Part shown: positions 42,604 through 51,805 of the stretch, piece by piece
Numbering within the stretch: the stretch's first letter is position 1
Layout: each line of letters opens with the position of its first letter
Assembly: GCA_036261615.1 (NCBI GenBank)
Contig: DATAKK010000099.1
Coordinates: 1 to 64,000, forward strand
Direction of reading: 5' to 3'
Length of the DNA: 64,000 nucleotides
Source: JAJYQH01 sp036261615
GTDB taxonomy: Bacteria; Actinomycetota; Actinomycetes; Propionibacteriales; Propionibacteriaceae
Notes under the pieces: generated by a model
What the model was told of the DNA's origin: nothing
What the model saw: only the letters and a program-made list of their open reading frames with translations
Databases searched by the model: none
Position numbers and translations under genes: made by a program

Positions 42604-43665
42604 GTGACGGCGGTGGCGATGGATCACTCCCCGGTCGACCCGCACGCCGAGCCGGAGGAGCGCGTCATCGAGGCGGCGCTGCGGCCGACGCTGCTCGCCG
42701 ACTTCGAGGGGCAGCCGCGGGTGAGCGACCAGCTCGGCCTCGTGCTCGCCGCCGCCCGGCACCGCGGAGCCACCTCCGACCATGTCCTGCTGTCCGGGCC
42801 CCCCGGGCTCGGGAAGACCACCCTCGCGATGATCATCGCCCACGAGATGGGCGCGCCCCTGCGCATCTCCTCCGGGCCGGCGATCCAGCATCCCGGCGAC
42901 CTCGCCGCGATCCTGTCCGGCCTCGTCGAGGGCGAGGTGTTCTTCCTCGACGAGATCCACCGGATGTCCCGCCCGGCCGAGGAGATGCTCTACCTCGCCA
43001 TGGAGGACTTCCGGGTCGACGTGGTGGTCGGCAAGGGGCCGGGGGCGACGGCCATCCCCATCGACATCCCGCCGTTCACCCTCGTCGGCGCCACCACCCG
43101 GGCCGGTCTGCTGCCGGGTCCGCTGCGCGACCGGTTCGGTTTCACGGCCCAGCTCGACTTCTACAGCCCCGAGGCGCTCGAGCACATCGTCCACCGCTCG
43201 GCGGCGGTGCTGGGGGTGGCGGTCGACGACGAGGCCGCGGCCGAGATCGCCGGCCGGTCGCGGGGCACTCCGCGCATCGCCAACCGGCTGCTGCGCCGGG
43301 TGCGCGACTACGCGCAGGTGCACCACGACGGCCGGGTCACCCGCTCGATCGCGGCGAGCGCGCTGGAACTCTACGAGGTCGACGAGCTCGGCCTCGACCG
43401 CCTCGACCGCTCGGTGCTCGAGGCCGTGTGCCGGCGATTCGGGGGCGGGCCCGTCGGTCTGTCGACCCTGGCGATCAGCGTCGCGGAGGAGACCGACACG
43501 ATCGAGGAGGTCGCCGAGCCGTTCCTCGTCCGTCTCGGCTTCCTCATGCGCACGCCGCGCGGGCGGGTGGCCACGGCCAAGGGCTGGCGCCACCTCGGGC
43601 TCACCCCGCCCGACGAACGCCGGGGCGGCCCCTCGGAGCCCGACCTGTTCACCGGCTCGGCCTGA
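42604..43665 (+). CDS. ruvB: Holliday junction DNA helicase RuvB
   Basis: RuvB (353 residues) is the AAA+ motor of branch migration. Walker A is SGPPGLGKTTLA (about residues 64-75), Walker B is VFFLDEIHRM (about residues 113-122), sensor 1 is VGATTRAGLL, and the arginine finger region is PLRDRFGF. The C-terminal winged-helix DNA-binding domain includes RTPRGRVATAKGWRHLGL. GTG 42604 is used; GTG 42602 is out of frame. It completes the SOS-controlled operon. Confidence 0.96.
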   Translation: MTAVAMDHSPVDPHAEPEERVIEAALRPTLLADFEGQPRVSDQLGLVLAAARHRGATSDHVLLSGPPGLGKTTLAMIIAHEMGAPLRISSGPAIQHPGDLAAILSGLVEGEVFFLDEIHRMSRPAEEMLYLAMEDFRVDVVVGKGPGATAIPIDIPPFTLVGATTRAGLLPGPLRDRFGFTAQLDFYSPEALEHIVHRSAAVLGVAVDDEAAAEIAGRSRGTPRIANRLLRRVRDYAQVHHDGRVTRSIAASALELYEVDELGLDRLDRSVLEAVCRRFGGGPVGLSTLAISVAEETDTIEEVAEPFLVRLGFLMRTPRGRVATAKGWRHLGLTPPDERRGGPSEPDLFTGSA

Positions 43666-43713
43666 GCCGCCCGCGGCGCGCCCACCGGTGCCGGGTTCGG
43701 CGCCCGGAGTCGC

Positions 43714-43719
43714 TAGTCT
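43714..43719 (+). promoter_or_regulatory. Probable -10 box of yajC-secD-secF
   Basis: TAGTCT lies about 90 nt before yajC in the 144-nt gap after ruvB. It suggests a promoter separate from the LexA-controlled one. Confidence 0.4.
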
Positions 43720-43809
43720 TGCCTGCGGGCACGCGCCTCCCGCGCGAGCCGCCGCTGCCGGTGACCCGTCACCGCCAGCACCGAGACCGACGAAACGGAA
43801 ACGACGCGC

Positions 43810-44319
43810 ATGTCCTTCGATACACCCGCCCTGACGCCCGAACTCGTTCCGATGGCCGCCAGTGGCTTGAGCACCCTGCTGCTCCTGGTGGTGGGCATCG
43901 TCTTGTTCATCTTCCTCATCCAGCGCCCGATGAAGAAGCAGCAGCAGGCCCAGCGCGCGCTCCAGGATTCCGTGGCCGAGGGCGGCCGGGTCATGCTCAC
44001 CAGCGGAATGTTCGGCACTGTCCGGCACCTCGGTGACAAGCAGGCCATCGTCGAGCTCGCCCCCGGCCTCGAAGTCACCGTGCTGCGTCAGGCGATCGCC
44101 AAGACCGTCGCCCCCGACGACGAGGAGTTCGAGTACGCCGACGAGGCGGGCACCGAGTACGCCGACGACCCGACCGCACTCCCCGAGACCGACGACTCCG
44201 TGGCCCTGCCGCAGGAGGACATCGCTCCGCAGGGTTCCGACCAGGCGGGCGACGTCGTCCCCGGTTCCGCCACCTTCGAGGAGCCGTCCGGCGACTCGGA
44301 GCGCCCGAGCAGCATCTGA
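43810..44319 (+). CDS. yajC: Preprotein translocase subunit YajC
   Basis: YajC (169 residues) is the small partner of SecDF in the membrane. One membrane segment lies near residues 20-38 (STLLLLVVGIVLFIFLIQRP). The typical cytoplasmic part follows: RPMKKQQQAQRAL, LTSGMFGTVRHLGDK and VELAPGLEVTVLRQAI. The last 70 residues are an acidic, disordered-looking tail, longer than in the shortest YajC proteins but common in Actinobacteria. secD follows after 19 nt. Confidence 0.92.
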   Translation: MSFDTPALTPELVPMAASGLSTLLLLVVGIVLFIFLIQRPMKKQQQAQRALQDSVAEGGRVMLTSGMFGTVRHLGDKQAIVELAPGLEVTVLRQAIAKTVAPDDEEFEYADEAGTEYADDPTALPETDDSVALPQEDIAPQGSDQAGDVVPGSATFEEPSGDSERPSSI

Positions 44320-44338
44320 ACCGACCCCAGGACCTTTC

Positions 44339-45988
44339 GTGGCAACCAGCACCAGACGGCAGCGCCCGACGCGCACGATCGCGATCTTCGCGGCCGTGAT
44401 CGCGGTGATGTACGTGCTCATGGCCGTGTCCAGTTCGTGGGCGCCCAAGCTCGGCCTCGACCTGCGGGGCGGCACCACGATCACGCTCACCGCCCGCAAC
44501 TCCACCGGCGGGGGTTCGGTCTCGGCGTCCTCGCTCGAACTGGCCCGCCAGATCCTCCAGCAGCGGGTCGACAGCCTCGGCGTGGGGGAGTCGAGCGTCA
44601 CCACCCAGGGCGGCAACCAGATCATCGTCAGCGTCCCGAACGTGCAGAAGGACCAGCTGGTCAACATGGTCGGGCAGACCGCCCAGCTCAACTTCCGCGA
44701 CGTCTACGACGTCCAGCAGGTGACGCCCAAGGCGACCACACCGTCGGCGGGCGCCTCGCCCAGCGCGGGCGCGTCCCCGAGTGCGGGGTCGTCGTCGTCG
44801 GCCGCCCCCTCCACGCTGCCGACCAACCCGGGCCTGCCCGCGGCGGCGCCGAGTGCCCGGCCCACCGCGCCGTCGTCGAAGAAGCAGACCGTGCAGCAAC
44901 TGCTGCAGTGGACGCCGTCGCAGCAGGACACCAGCGACTTCGCCCAGTGGACCTGCGGCGACCCGTTCCCCGACGTCTCCGACCAGCCGCTGTTCGCGTG
45001 TGACAAGACGGGTACCGCGAAGTACCTGCTCGGCCCGGTCGTGGTGTCCGGCACCCAGGTGAGCTCGGCCTCGGCGGGCATCCCCCAGGGCGCGGTCGCT
45101 CCGGCGGTGCAGCTGTCGTTCACCTCCGCCGGCCAGTCGGCGTTCACCTCGGCGACGGCCGTGCTCGCCACCAAGCAGGCGCCGCAGAACCAGTTCGCGA
45201 TCGTCCTCGACGGCGTCGTCATCTCGGCGCCGCAGGTGTCGTACCAGATCAACGGCGGGGCGCAGATCGACGGCAACTTCACCCAGGCGGAGGCCACCGA
45301 CCTCGCCAACGTGCTCAAGTACGGCGCCCTGCCCCTGTCGTTCGACCTGTCCAGCGTCGAGAACGTGTCGGCCACCCTGGGCGGCGAGCAGCTGCGGGCG
45401 GGCATCATCGCCGGCATCATCGGCCTGCTGCTCGTCGTCGCCTACTCGTTCCTCTACTACCGCGGACTGGGTCTCGTCGTCATCGGCTCGCTGGCGATGG
45501 CCGCGATCATCGCCTACTCCTCGATCGTCCTGCTCGGGCAGGCGGTCGGGTTCGCGCTCAACCTGCCGGGCATCGCTGGCGTCATCGTCGCCATCGGCAT
45601 CACCGCCGACTCGTTCATCGTCTACTTCGAGCGGATCCGCGACGAGATCCGCGACGGCCGCACGCTGCGCACCTCGATCGAGACCGGCTGGGTCAAGGCC
45701 CGGCGCACGATCGTCGTCGCGGACTCGGTCTCGCTGCTGTCGGCGATCGTGCTGTTCATCCTGGCCCTCGGCAGCGTCCGCGGGTTCGCCTTCACCCTCG
45801 GCCTCACCACCCTCATCGACCTCGCCATCGTCTTCTTCTTCACCAAGCCGATGATGACCCTGCTCAGCCAGACCAGGTTCTGGGGCGGCGGTCACAAGTG
45901 GTCGGGGCTCGAGGCCGAGCACATGGGCGTGTCCGCCGACTCGCTGCTCGGACGCCGAGCCCGCCGCACCTCACCGAAGGGGGCCTGA
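44339..45988 (+). CDS. secD: Protein translocase subunit SecD
   Basis: SecD (549 residues) uses the proton motive force to help proteins leave the Sec channel on the outside. The first membrane helix is near residues 12-31, followed by LGLDLRGGTTITL. The external P1 region carries an unusual Ser/Ala/Gly/Pro/Thr-rich insert, about residues 135-182, containing SAGASP repeats. The C-terminal domain has FTQAEATDLANVLKYGALPL and five helices with GVIVAIGITADSFIVYFER. GTG 44339 has a weak AGGA site. secF follows after 1 nt. Confidence 0.95.
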   Translation: MATSTRRQRPTRTIAIFAAVIAVMYVLMAVSSSWAPKLGLDLRGGTTITLTARNSTGGGSVSASSLELARQILQQRVDSLGVGESSVTTQGGNQIIVSVPNVQKDQLVNMVGQTAQLNFRDVYDVQQVTPKATTPSAGASPSAGASPSAGSSSSAAPSTLPTNPGLPAAAPSARPTAPSSKKQTVQQLLQWTPSQQDTSDFAQWTCGDPFPDVSDQPLFACDKTGTAKYLLGPVVVSGTQVSSASAGIPQGAVAPAVQLSFTSAGQSAFTSATAVLATKQAPQNQFAIVLDGVVISAPQVSYQINGGAQIDGNFTQAEATDLANVLKYGALPLSFDLSSVENVSATLGGEQLRAGIIAGIIGLLLVVAYSFLYYRGLGLVVIGSLAMAAIIAYSSIVLLGQAVGFALNLPGIAGVIVAIGITADSFIVYFERIRDEIRDGRTLRTSIETGWVKARRTIVVADSVSLLSAIVLFILALGSVRGFAFTLGLTTLIDLAIVFFFTKPMMTLLSQTRFWGGGHKWSGLEAEHMGVSADSLLGRRARRTSPKGA

Positions 45989-45989
45989 C

Positions 45990-47144
45990 ATGGCCGACCC
46001 CGCACAGGGCAGGCGCAAGAACAGCCTCGCCCACCGGCTCTACACCGGAGACCTGTCGTACGAGTTCGTCGGACGCCGGCGGGTCTGGTACCTCATCTCC
46101 GGCACGCTCATCGTCATCTCGCTCATCGCCCTGGCCGTCCGCGGCCTCAACCTCGGCATCGAGTTCAAGGGCGGCGTCGACTTCACCGTGACCGCCCCGG
46201 CCACGTCGACGAGCATCAACGACATGCGGGTGGCAGTGCTCGACTCCGGCGTCCAGCGGCTCGACGGCACCACCGTGCTGAGCGTCGGCGGCAACCAGTT
46301 GCGGATCGAGACCCGCAGCCTGTCCGCGACCGAGGTCGCGACCGTCCGCGGCGCGATCGCCAAACAGGCCCGCGTCACCTCCGACAAGGTCGCCTACAAC
46401 CTCATCGGTCCCTCGTGGGGCAAGCAGATCACGACCAAGGCCGTGCAGGCCCTCATCGTGTTCATCGTGCTGGTGATGCTGCTCATCTGGATCAGGTTCC
46501 GCGACTGGAAGATGTCGGTGTCGGCGATCGTCGCGCTCTTCCACGACCTCATCCTCACCGTCGGCATCTACGCCCTCGTCGGCTTCACCGTCACCCCGTC
46601 GACGCTCATCGGCGTGCTGACGATCCTCGGCTACTCGCTGTACGACACGGTCGTCGTGTTCGACAAGGTGAGCGAGAACGTCACCGACCTCCGGCGCGGC
46701 AACCGCACCTACTCGATGGCCGCCAACGACGCGGTCAACCAGGTGCTCGTCCGATCGCTCAACACGACGATCATCGGCGTCCTGCCGGTGGCGGCGATCC
46801 TGTTCGCCGGCGCCTTCTACCTCGGCTCCGGGCCACTGGAGGACCTCGGCCTGGCCCTGTTCGTCGGCATGATCTCCGGCGCGTACTCGTCGATCTTCAT
46901 CGCCACCCCGCTGCTGGCGCAGGCGAAGGAGCGCGAGCCCGAGATGCGCAAGCTGCGCCAGGCCCTTGCCCGGCGCGAGGCCAAGGCGCGGCGCGAGCCG
47001 GCGCTCGTCGGCGTCGCCCCCGAGGGCGAGGCGACCCCGTCGCCGGCCGGGGGCGAGGACGCCGCGGCGTCCGGGCTGCCGGCCTCGGCCGCGGTGCGCC
47101 ACTCCCGCACCCGGACGACCCGCAGCCAGCGCCGAGAGCAGTGA
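45990..47144 (+). CDS. secF: Protein translocase subunit SecF
   Basis: SecF (384 residues) pairs with SecD. Six membrane helices and the family motifs are present: GIEFKGGVDFTV near residue 52, FHDLILTVGIYALVGFTVTP and TILGYSLYDTVVVFDKVSEN. The C-terminal 75 residues are a basic, then Ala/Pro-rich cytoplasmic tail (RRSQRREQ-type end). It starts one base after the secD stop, so the pair is coupled. Confidence 0.96.
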   Translation: MADPAQGRRKNSLAHRLYTGDLSYEFVGRRRVWYLISGTLIVISLIALAVRGLNLGIEFKGGVDFTVTAPATSTSINDMRVAVLDSGVQRLDGTTVLSVGGNQLRIETRSLSATEVATVRGAIAKQARVTSDKVAYNLIGPSWGKQITTKAVQALIVFIVLVMLLIWIRFRDWKMSVSAIVALFHDLILTVGIYALVGFTVTPSTLIGVLTILGYSLYDTVVVFDKVSENVTDLRRGNRTYSMAANDAVNQVLVRSLNTTIIGVLPVAAILFAGAFYLGSGPLEDLGLALFVGMISGAYSSIFIATPLLAQAKEREPEMRKLRQALARREAKARREPALVGVAPEGEATPSPAGGEDAAASGLPASAAVRHSRTRTTRSQRREQ

Positions 47145-47205
47145 CAGGTCCGGCGGCCCGGAAGCACCCGGCCGCCGCGGTGGACGAGACGATGGGGGAG
47201 CCCCG

Positions 47206-47736
47206 ATGGCCGATACCGAACTGATCTCCTCGCGCATCCGCGACGTGCCCGACTTCCCCAAGCCGGGGGTGACGTTCAAGGACATCACGCCGCTGCTGAG
47301 CGACCATCGGGCGTTCCAGGAGGCGGTCGACGGGATCGTGGCCGGTGCCCCCTCCCAGATCGACATCGTCGTCGGCATGGAGGCGCGAGGCTTCATCTTC
47401 GCCGCGCCGGTGGCGCTCGCCCTCAACGCCGGGTTCGTTCCGGTGCGCAAGCCGGGCAAGCTGCCGATGGAGGTGTTCGAGGAGAGCTTCAACCTCGAGT
47501 ACGGCCAGGACACCCTCACCATTCACCGCGACGCGATCGGCCCCGGTGCCCGGGTGCTGGTCGTCGACGACATCCTCGCCACCGGGGGCACCGTGGGCGC
47601 GACCGCGGGCCTGCTGCGGCAGCTCGGCGCCGACCTCGTCCACGTCTCGGTGCTGCTCGAACTCGGGTTCCTCAACGGTCGCGCCGTGCTCGAGCAGAAC
47701 GGCATCGACAGCTTCTCCGCGCTGCTCACCATCTAG
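47206..47736 (+). CDS. apt: Adenine phosphoribosyltransferase
   Basis: Apt (176 residues) salvages adenine to AMP with PRPP. Landmarks are IRDVPDFPKPGVTFKDITPLL at the N-terminus, VVGMEARGFIFAAPVA, and the PRPP-binding VLVVDDILATGGTVGATAGL (about residues 118-137). ATG 47206 is preceded by GGGGGAG. It lies 61 nt after secF and just before rel, the conserved secDF-apt-rel order. Confidence 0.96.
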   Translation: MADTELISSRIRDVPDFPKPGVTFKDITPLLSDHRAFQEAVDGIVAGAPSQIDIVVGMEARGFIFAAPVALALNAGFVPVRKPGKLPMEVFEESFNLEYGQDTLTIHRDAIGPGARVLVVDDILATGGTVGATAGLLRQLGADLVHVSVLLELGFLNGRAVLEQNGIDSFSALLTI

Positions 47737-47743
47737 CCCCGTC

Positions 47744-47778
47744 GGACGCCGCGACTGTCTGCCGCGCCGGCGGCGTCC
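47744..47778 (+). repeat. Inverted repeat after apt
   Basis: GGACGCC (47744-47750) and GGCGTCC (47772-47778) are inverted copies of the heptamer found throughout the window, 7 nt after the apt stop. They could act as a terminator; the second arm lies inside the first 115-bp repeat. Confidence 0.4.
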
Positions 47779-47992
47779 ACCCCCTCGGTTCTGCGAACTT
47801 GACCCGTCCTGCCAGACCTCCCCTCCAGTGCCGGGGGTGTGGCAGGTGGTGCACATTTCCCAGGATCCGGTCGCGGTCGCGCCGGCGGCGTCCACCCCCT
47901 CTGTTCTGCGAACTTGACCCGTCCTGCCAGACCTCCCCTCCAGTGGCGGGGGTGTGGCAGGTGGTGCACATTTCGCAGGATCCGGTGGCAGA
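47764..47992 (+). repeat. Two tandem copies of a 115-bp intergenic element
   Basis: Copy 1 runs 47764-47878 and copy 2 starts at 47879. They match with about three mismatches over roughly 107 bp, then diverge after about 47984. Each copy contains CCTGCCA ... TGGCAGG, an inverted repeat that can form a long hairpin with a GC-rich middle. The period is not a multiple of three, so the repeat is not a coding repeat. The remainder of the 390-nt apt-rel gap holds the rel promoter and no gene that I can support. Confidence 0.8.
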
Positions 47993-48075
47993 AGCCGCGA
48001 GCCGGTGGGTGGAGCAGGGCGGGTTCGCACCCCGTCCCGACGAGCGGGACCACCGGCGTGGGGAGCGTCCGCGGG

Positions 48076-48081
48076 TATCCT
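48076..48081 (+). promoter_or_regulatory. Probable -10 box of rel
   Basis: TATCCT lies 45 nt before the rel ATG, downstream of the tandem repeat. A short leader with an AGGA ribosome site follows. Confidence 0.4.
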
Positions 48082-48126
48082 TGACCCACTGGACACGAGC
48101 TGGGGAATCCCCGGACAGGACTGCGC

Positions 48127-50517
48127 ATGGCTGAGGCCGCTGACTCGCACCAGGTCTACGGGCCCTACGGTGGCGGATCCGCCCGCCCCGGCTCGGTGCT
48201 GGGCAGCGTGAACACGCCCCGGGTGAGTCCTCCTCCCGCCGCTCCGGCGGGGCCGCTCCCGGCCGTTCCCGAACAGCCACGACTCAGCATGCGCCAGCGG
48301 CTGGCCCGGCTCGGCGCCAGCCGCTCGCCGCAGCTGGCGGTGCTCGACCCCCTCATCGCGGTGGTCCGGGCGAACCATCCCAAGGCCGACATCAGCCTGC
48401 TGGAGCGCGCCTACAACACCGCGGAGCACTACCACCGGGGGCAGACCCGCAAGTCCGGCGACCCGTACATCACCCACCCGCTGGCGGTGGCGACGATCCT
48501 CGCCGAGCTCGGCATGACCGAGCCAACCCTGTGCGCCGGCCTGCTGCACGACACCGTCGAGGACACGTCGTACACGAGGGAACAGCTGCAGGCCGACTTC
48601 GGCGAGGAGATCGGGCTCCTCGTCGACGGGGTCACCAAGCTCGACAAGGTCACCTACGGCGAGTCGGCCAAGGCCGAGACGCTGCGCAAGATGGTGATCG
48701 CCATGAGCCGCGACATCCGGGTGCTGGTCATCAAGCTCGCCGACCGGCTGCACAACATGCGCACGCTCAGCTACCTGCGTCCGGACAAGCAGGTGCGCAT
48801 CGCCCGGGAGACCCTCGAGATCTTCGCCCCGTTGGCCCACCGGCTCGGCATGAACGCGGTGAAGTGGGAACTCGAGGACCTCTCCTTCGCCACCCTCGAG
48901 CCGAAGCTCTACAACGAGATCGTCCACCTGGTGGCCCAGTACGCGCCGGAGCGGGAGCGCCAGCTGCGTGACGTCATCGCGATCGTCCAGAAGGACCTCC
49001 AGGACGCCGGCATCAAGGCGACCGTCTACGGGCGGCCGAAGCACTACTACTCGATCTACCAGAAGATGGTCGTCCGGGGCCGCGAGTTCAACGACATCTA
49101 CGACCTCGTCGGCCTGCGGATCCTCGTCGACACCCCGCGCGACTGCTACGCGGCGCTGGGGGTCATGCACGTGCGGTGGAACCCCCTGCCCGGGCGGTTC
49201 AAGGACTACATCGCGGTGCCGAAGTTCAACATGTACCAGTCGCTGCACACGACAGTGCTCGGGCCGAACGGTAAGCCGGTCGAGCTGCAGATCCGCACCC
49301 ACGAGATGCACCGCCGGGCCGAGTACGGTGTCGCCGCCCACTGGAAGTACAAGGAGAACCTGCGCACCGGGCAGAAGAACCCCGAGCAGACCGACCTGTC
49401 GTGGGTGCACAACCTCAACCAGTGGTCGCACGAGACCGACGACCCCAGCGAGTTCCTCGAGTCGCTGCGCTACGAGATCAACTCCACCGAGGTCTACGTC
49501 TTCACCCCCAAGGGCGACGTGACGGCGCTCCCGGCCGGGGCCACCCCCGTCGACTTCGCCTACAGCGTGCACACCGAGGTCGGGCACCGCTGTATCGGCG
49601 CCAAGGTCAACGGACGCCTCGTCCCGCTCGACTCGAAGCTGCAGAACGGCGACGTCGTCGAGGTGCTCACCAGCAAGGCCGAGAACGCCGGGCCGAGCCG
49701 CGACTGGCTGAACTTCGTCGCGAGCCAGCGGGCCCGCAGCAAGATCCGGGCCTACTTCACCAAGGAGCGCCGGGAGGAGTCGATCGAGCACGGCCGTGAG
49801 CTGCTCGCCAAGCAGCTGCGCCGCTCCGGGCTGCCGCTCAACCGGCTGCTCACGATCGAGCACCTCACCTCGGTGGCCCGCGAACTGCGGCTGCCGGACG
49901 TCACCGGCGTCTACGCAGCGGTGGGCGAGGGCAATGTGAGCGCCCAGGCCGTCGTGCAGAAGCTGGTCGCGACCGAGGGGGGCGACGAGGCGGCCGCCGA
50001 GGAGTCGTTCGAGGACTCCCCGGTGCTCGCGGCGCCGCCCCGCCAACGCACCCGCCGCGCGCACAACGAGGTGGGCGTCGTCGTCGACGGCGACCCCGAC
50101 CTCTACGTCAAGCTCGCCCGGTGCTGCACGCCGCTCCCCGGCGACGACATCATCGGCTGGATCACCCGGGGCGACGGGGTGAGCGTCCACCGTCGCGACT
50201 GCACCAACGCCGACAACCTGCTGGCCCACCCCGAGCGGATCGTGCCGGTGTCGTGGGTCACCTCGCCCCAGCAGTCGTACCTCGTGGCCATCCAGATCGA
50301 GGGCCTCGACCGGGCCGGGCTGCTGAGCGACCTCACCCGGGCCATGGCCGAGCAGCACGTCAACATCACCTCGGCGGCGATCAACACGAGCGCCAAGGAG
50401 CGCACCTTCAAGGGCCGGATCACCTTCGAGTCACCCGACCCGCGTCACCTCGACCACGTGCTCGCGAGCATCCGCCGGGTGCCGGGCATCTACGACGCCT
50501 ACCGGGTGCGCCAGTAA
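48127..50517 (+). CDS. rel: Bifunctional (p)ppGpp synthetase/hydrolase Rel
   Basis: This 796-residue protein makes and degrades the alarmone (p)ppGpp. The hydrolase HD domain is intact (HYHRGQTRKSGDPYITHPL, LLHDTVEDT about residue 140). The synthetase domain has GRFKDYIAVPK (about residue 356); RFKD is the RxKD form of bifunctional Rel, unlike EFDD of RelA. The TGS domain (VYVFTPKGDVTALPAGATP), the RCCTPLPGDDIIGWITRG zinc/CC motif and a C-terminal ACT domain follow. The N-terminal 60 residues are a disordered extension. It is convergent with the DUF349 gene with a 4-nt gap. Confidence 0.97.
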   Translation: MAEAADSHQVYGPYGGGSARPGSVLGSVNTPRVSPPPAAPAGPLPAVPEQPRLSMRQRLARLGASRSPQLAVLDPLIAVVRANHPKADISLLERAYNTAEHYHRGQTRKSGDPYITHPLAVATILAELGMTEPTLCAGLLHDTVEDTSYTREQLQADFGEEIGLLVDGVTKLDKVTYGESAKAETLRKMVIAMSRDIRVLVIKLADRLHNMRTLSYLRPDKQVRIARETLEIFAPLAHRLGMNAVKWELEDLSFATLEPKLYNEIVHLVAQYAPERERQLRDVIAIVQKDLQDAGIKATVYGRPKHYYSIYQKMVVRGREFNDIYDLVGLRILVDTPRDCYAALGVMHVRWNPLPGRFKDYIAVPKFNMYQSLHTTVLGPNGKPVELQIRTHEMHRRAEYGVAAHWKYKENLRTGQKNPEQTDLSWVHNLNQWSHETDDPSEFLESLRYEINSTEVYVFTPKGDVTALPAGATPVDFAYSVHTEVGHRCIGAKVNGRLVPLDSKLQNGDVVEVLTSKAENAGPSRDWLNFVASQRARSKIRAYFTKERREESIEHGRELLAKQLRRSGLPLNRLLTIEHLTSVARELRLPDVTGVYAAVGEGNVSAQAVVQKLVATEGGDEAAAEESFEDSPVLAAPPRQRTRRAHNEVGVVVDGDPDLYVKLARCCTPLPGDDIIGWITRGDGVSVHRRDCTNADNLLAHPERIVPVSWVTSPQQSYLVAIQIEGLDRAGLLSDLTRAMAEQHVNITSAAINTSAKERTFKGRITFESPDPRHLDHVLASIRRVPGIYDAYRVRQ

Positions 50518-50521
50518 GGGC

Positions 50522-51775
50522 TCAGCGCTCGAAGTCGGCGAGGGTGCTGCGCGCCTGGTCGAGCAGCCGGGTGTAGGTCTCGATCGACTCGCGCACCCGG
50601 CCCGCGTCGCGCGCCTTGCCCGCGGCCTCGGCGGCGTCCGCCTGCGCCTGCAGCTTGGCGATCTGCGTCTCGAACATCGCCACGGTGTCCTGGGCCCGCT
50701 GGCGGGCCTCCGGGTCGGTGCGGCGCCACTCGGACTCCTCGGCCTCGCGCACGGCCTCCTCGAGCGCCCGGACGCGGCCGTCGAGCGGCCGGATCGCTTC
50801 CCGGGGCACCCGGCCGATCTCGTTGTACCGGGTGAGGAAGTCGCGGAAGGCGCTCCTGGCGGCCTTGACGTCGCGCACCGGCAGGATCTGGGCCTCGGCC
50901 TCGGCGAGCAGCGCCTCCTTGGCCTCCTGGTTGGCCCGGAACTCGGTGTCCTGCTCGTTGAGCGCGGCGTTGCGGGCGTTGAAGAACTGGTCCTGCAGGC
51001 CCCGGAACACGCCCCACAGCGCGTCGTCGTCGCCGCGGGACGCCGACCCCGCCGCCTTCCACTCGCTCATGAGATCGCGGAACGCCGCGGAGGTGGCGCT
51101 CCAGTCGGTCGACTCGGCGAGCCCGCGGGCCCGCTCGATGATCGCCTCCTTGGCCGCCTTGGCGGCGGCGAAGCGCTCGGTCTGGGCCGCGAACTGGGCC
51201 TTGCGGCGGCGGGTGTAGGTGGTGCGGGCGGTCGAGAAGCGGTGCCACAGGGCGTCGTCGGTGGCGCGGTCGATGCGGGGGAGCGCCTTCCACTCCTCGA
51301 GCAGCGCCCGGAACCGGTTGACGCCGCCGCGCCAGTCGTTGCCCGCGGCGAGCTTCTCCGCCTCGGCGACCATCCGCTCCTTCTCGGTGCGGGCGTGGTC
51401 GGCGGCCTGGGCGCGCTCGGCGCGCCGGGCCTCGGCGAGTTCGGCGAGCTTGGGCTCGACCCGGTCGAGCCGGGCCGACAGCCCCTCGAGGTCCCCCACC
51501 GCGTTGGCCTGGAGGATGCTCGTGCGCAGGGCCGAGATCCGCTTGCGGGCGTCGTCGGGACCGACGGATCCGGCGGCGACGCGGGCCTCGAACAGGCTCA
51601 CCTCGCCCTCGAGCGACTGGAACCGCCGCACGAAGAACGCCAGCGCCTCGTCGGGTTCGGAGTCGGGCACCTGACCGACGGCGCGCTCACCCTCGGCGGT
51701 ACGCACGTAGACCGTGCCGTCGGGATCGACCCGACCGAAATCGGCCGGGTTGGTCGGACCTGCTGCGTCAGTCAT
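50522..51775 (-). CDS. DUF349 domain protein
   Basis: This 417-residue protein consists of DUF349 helical repeats, seen as WRGGVNRFRALLEEWKALP (about residues 149-167), WSATSAAFRDLMSEWKAAG and a degenerate third repeat (ARSAFRDFLTRYNEIGRVP). The rest is charged coiled coil. There is no membrane segment. Function is unknown in Actinobacteria. The ATG at 51775 is only 30 nt from the start of the divergent MBL gene, so the two promoters overlap. Confidence 0.88.
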   Translation of the reverse strand: MTDAAGPTNPADFGRVDPDGTVYVRTAEGERAVGQVPDSEPDEALAFFVRRFQSLEGEVSLFEARVAAGSVGPDDARKRISALRTSILQANAVGDLEGLSARLDRVEPKLAELAEARRAERAQAADHARTEKERMVAEAEKLAAGNDWRGGVNRFRALLEEWKALPRIDRATDDALWHRFSTARTTYTRRRKAQFAAQTERFAAAKAAKEAIIERARGLAESTDWSATSAAFRDLMSEWKAAGSASRGDDDALWGVFRGLQDQFFNARNAALNEQDTEFRANQEAKEALLAEAEAQILPVRDVKAARSAFRDFLTRYNEIGRVPREAIRPLDGRVRALEEAVREAEESEWRRTDPEARQRAQDTVAMFETQIAKLQAQADAAEAAGKARDAGRVRESIETYTRLLDQARSTLADFER

Positions 51776-51793
51776 GGGCTACATCTTGCCCGA

Positions 51794-51799
51794 TAGTCT
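51794..51799 (+). promoter_or_regulatory. Leaderless -10 box of the MBL-fold gene
   Basis: TAGTCT ends 6 nt before the GTG at 51806. The box lies within the 30-nt gap shared with the divergent DUF349 gene. Confidence 0.6.
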
Positions 51800-51805
51800 G
51801 AACCG

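Noticed and set aside
47726..48280. A heme-binding-like CxxCH (CTTCHTP) on the reverse strand of the 115-bp repeat
   Set aside because: The repeat period breaks the frame between copies, there is no signal peptide or ribosome site, and the match is only five residues. It is chance in repeat DNA.
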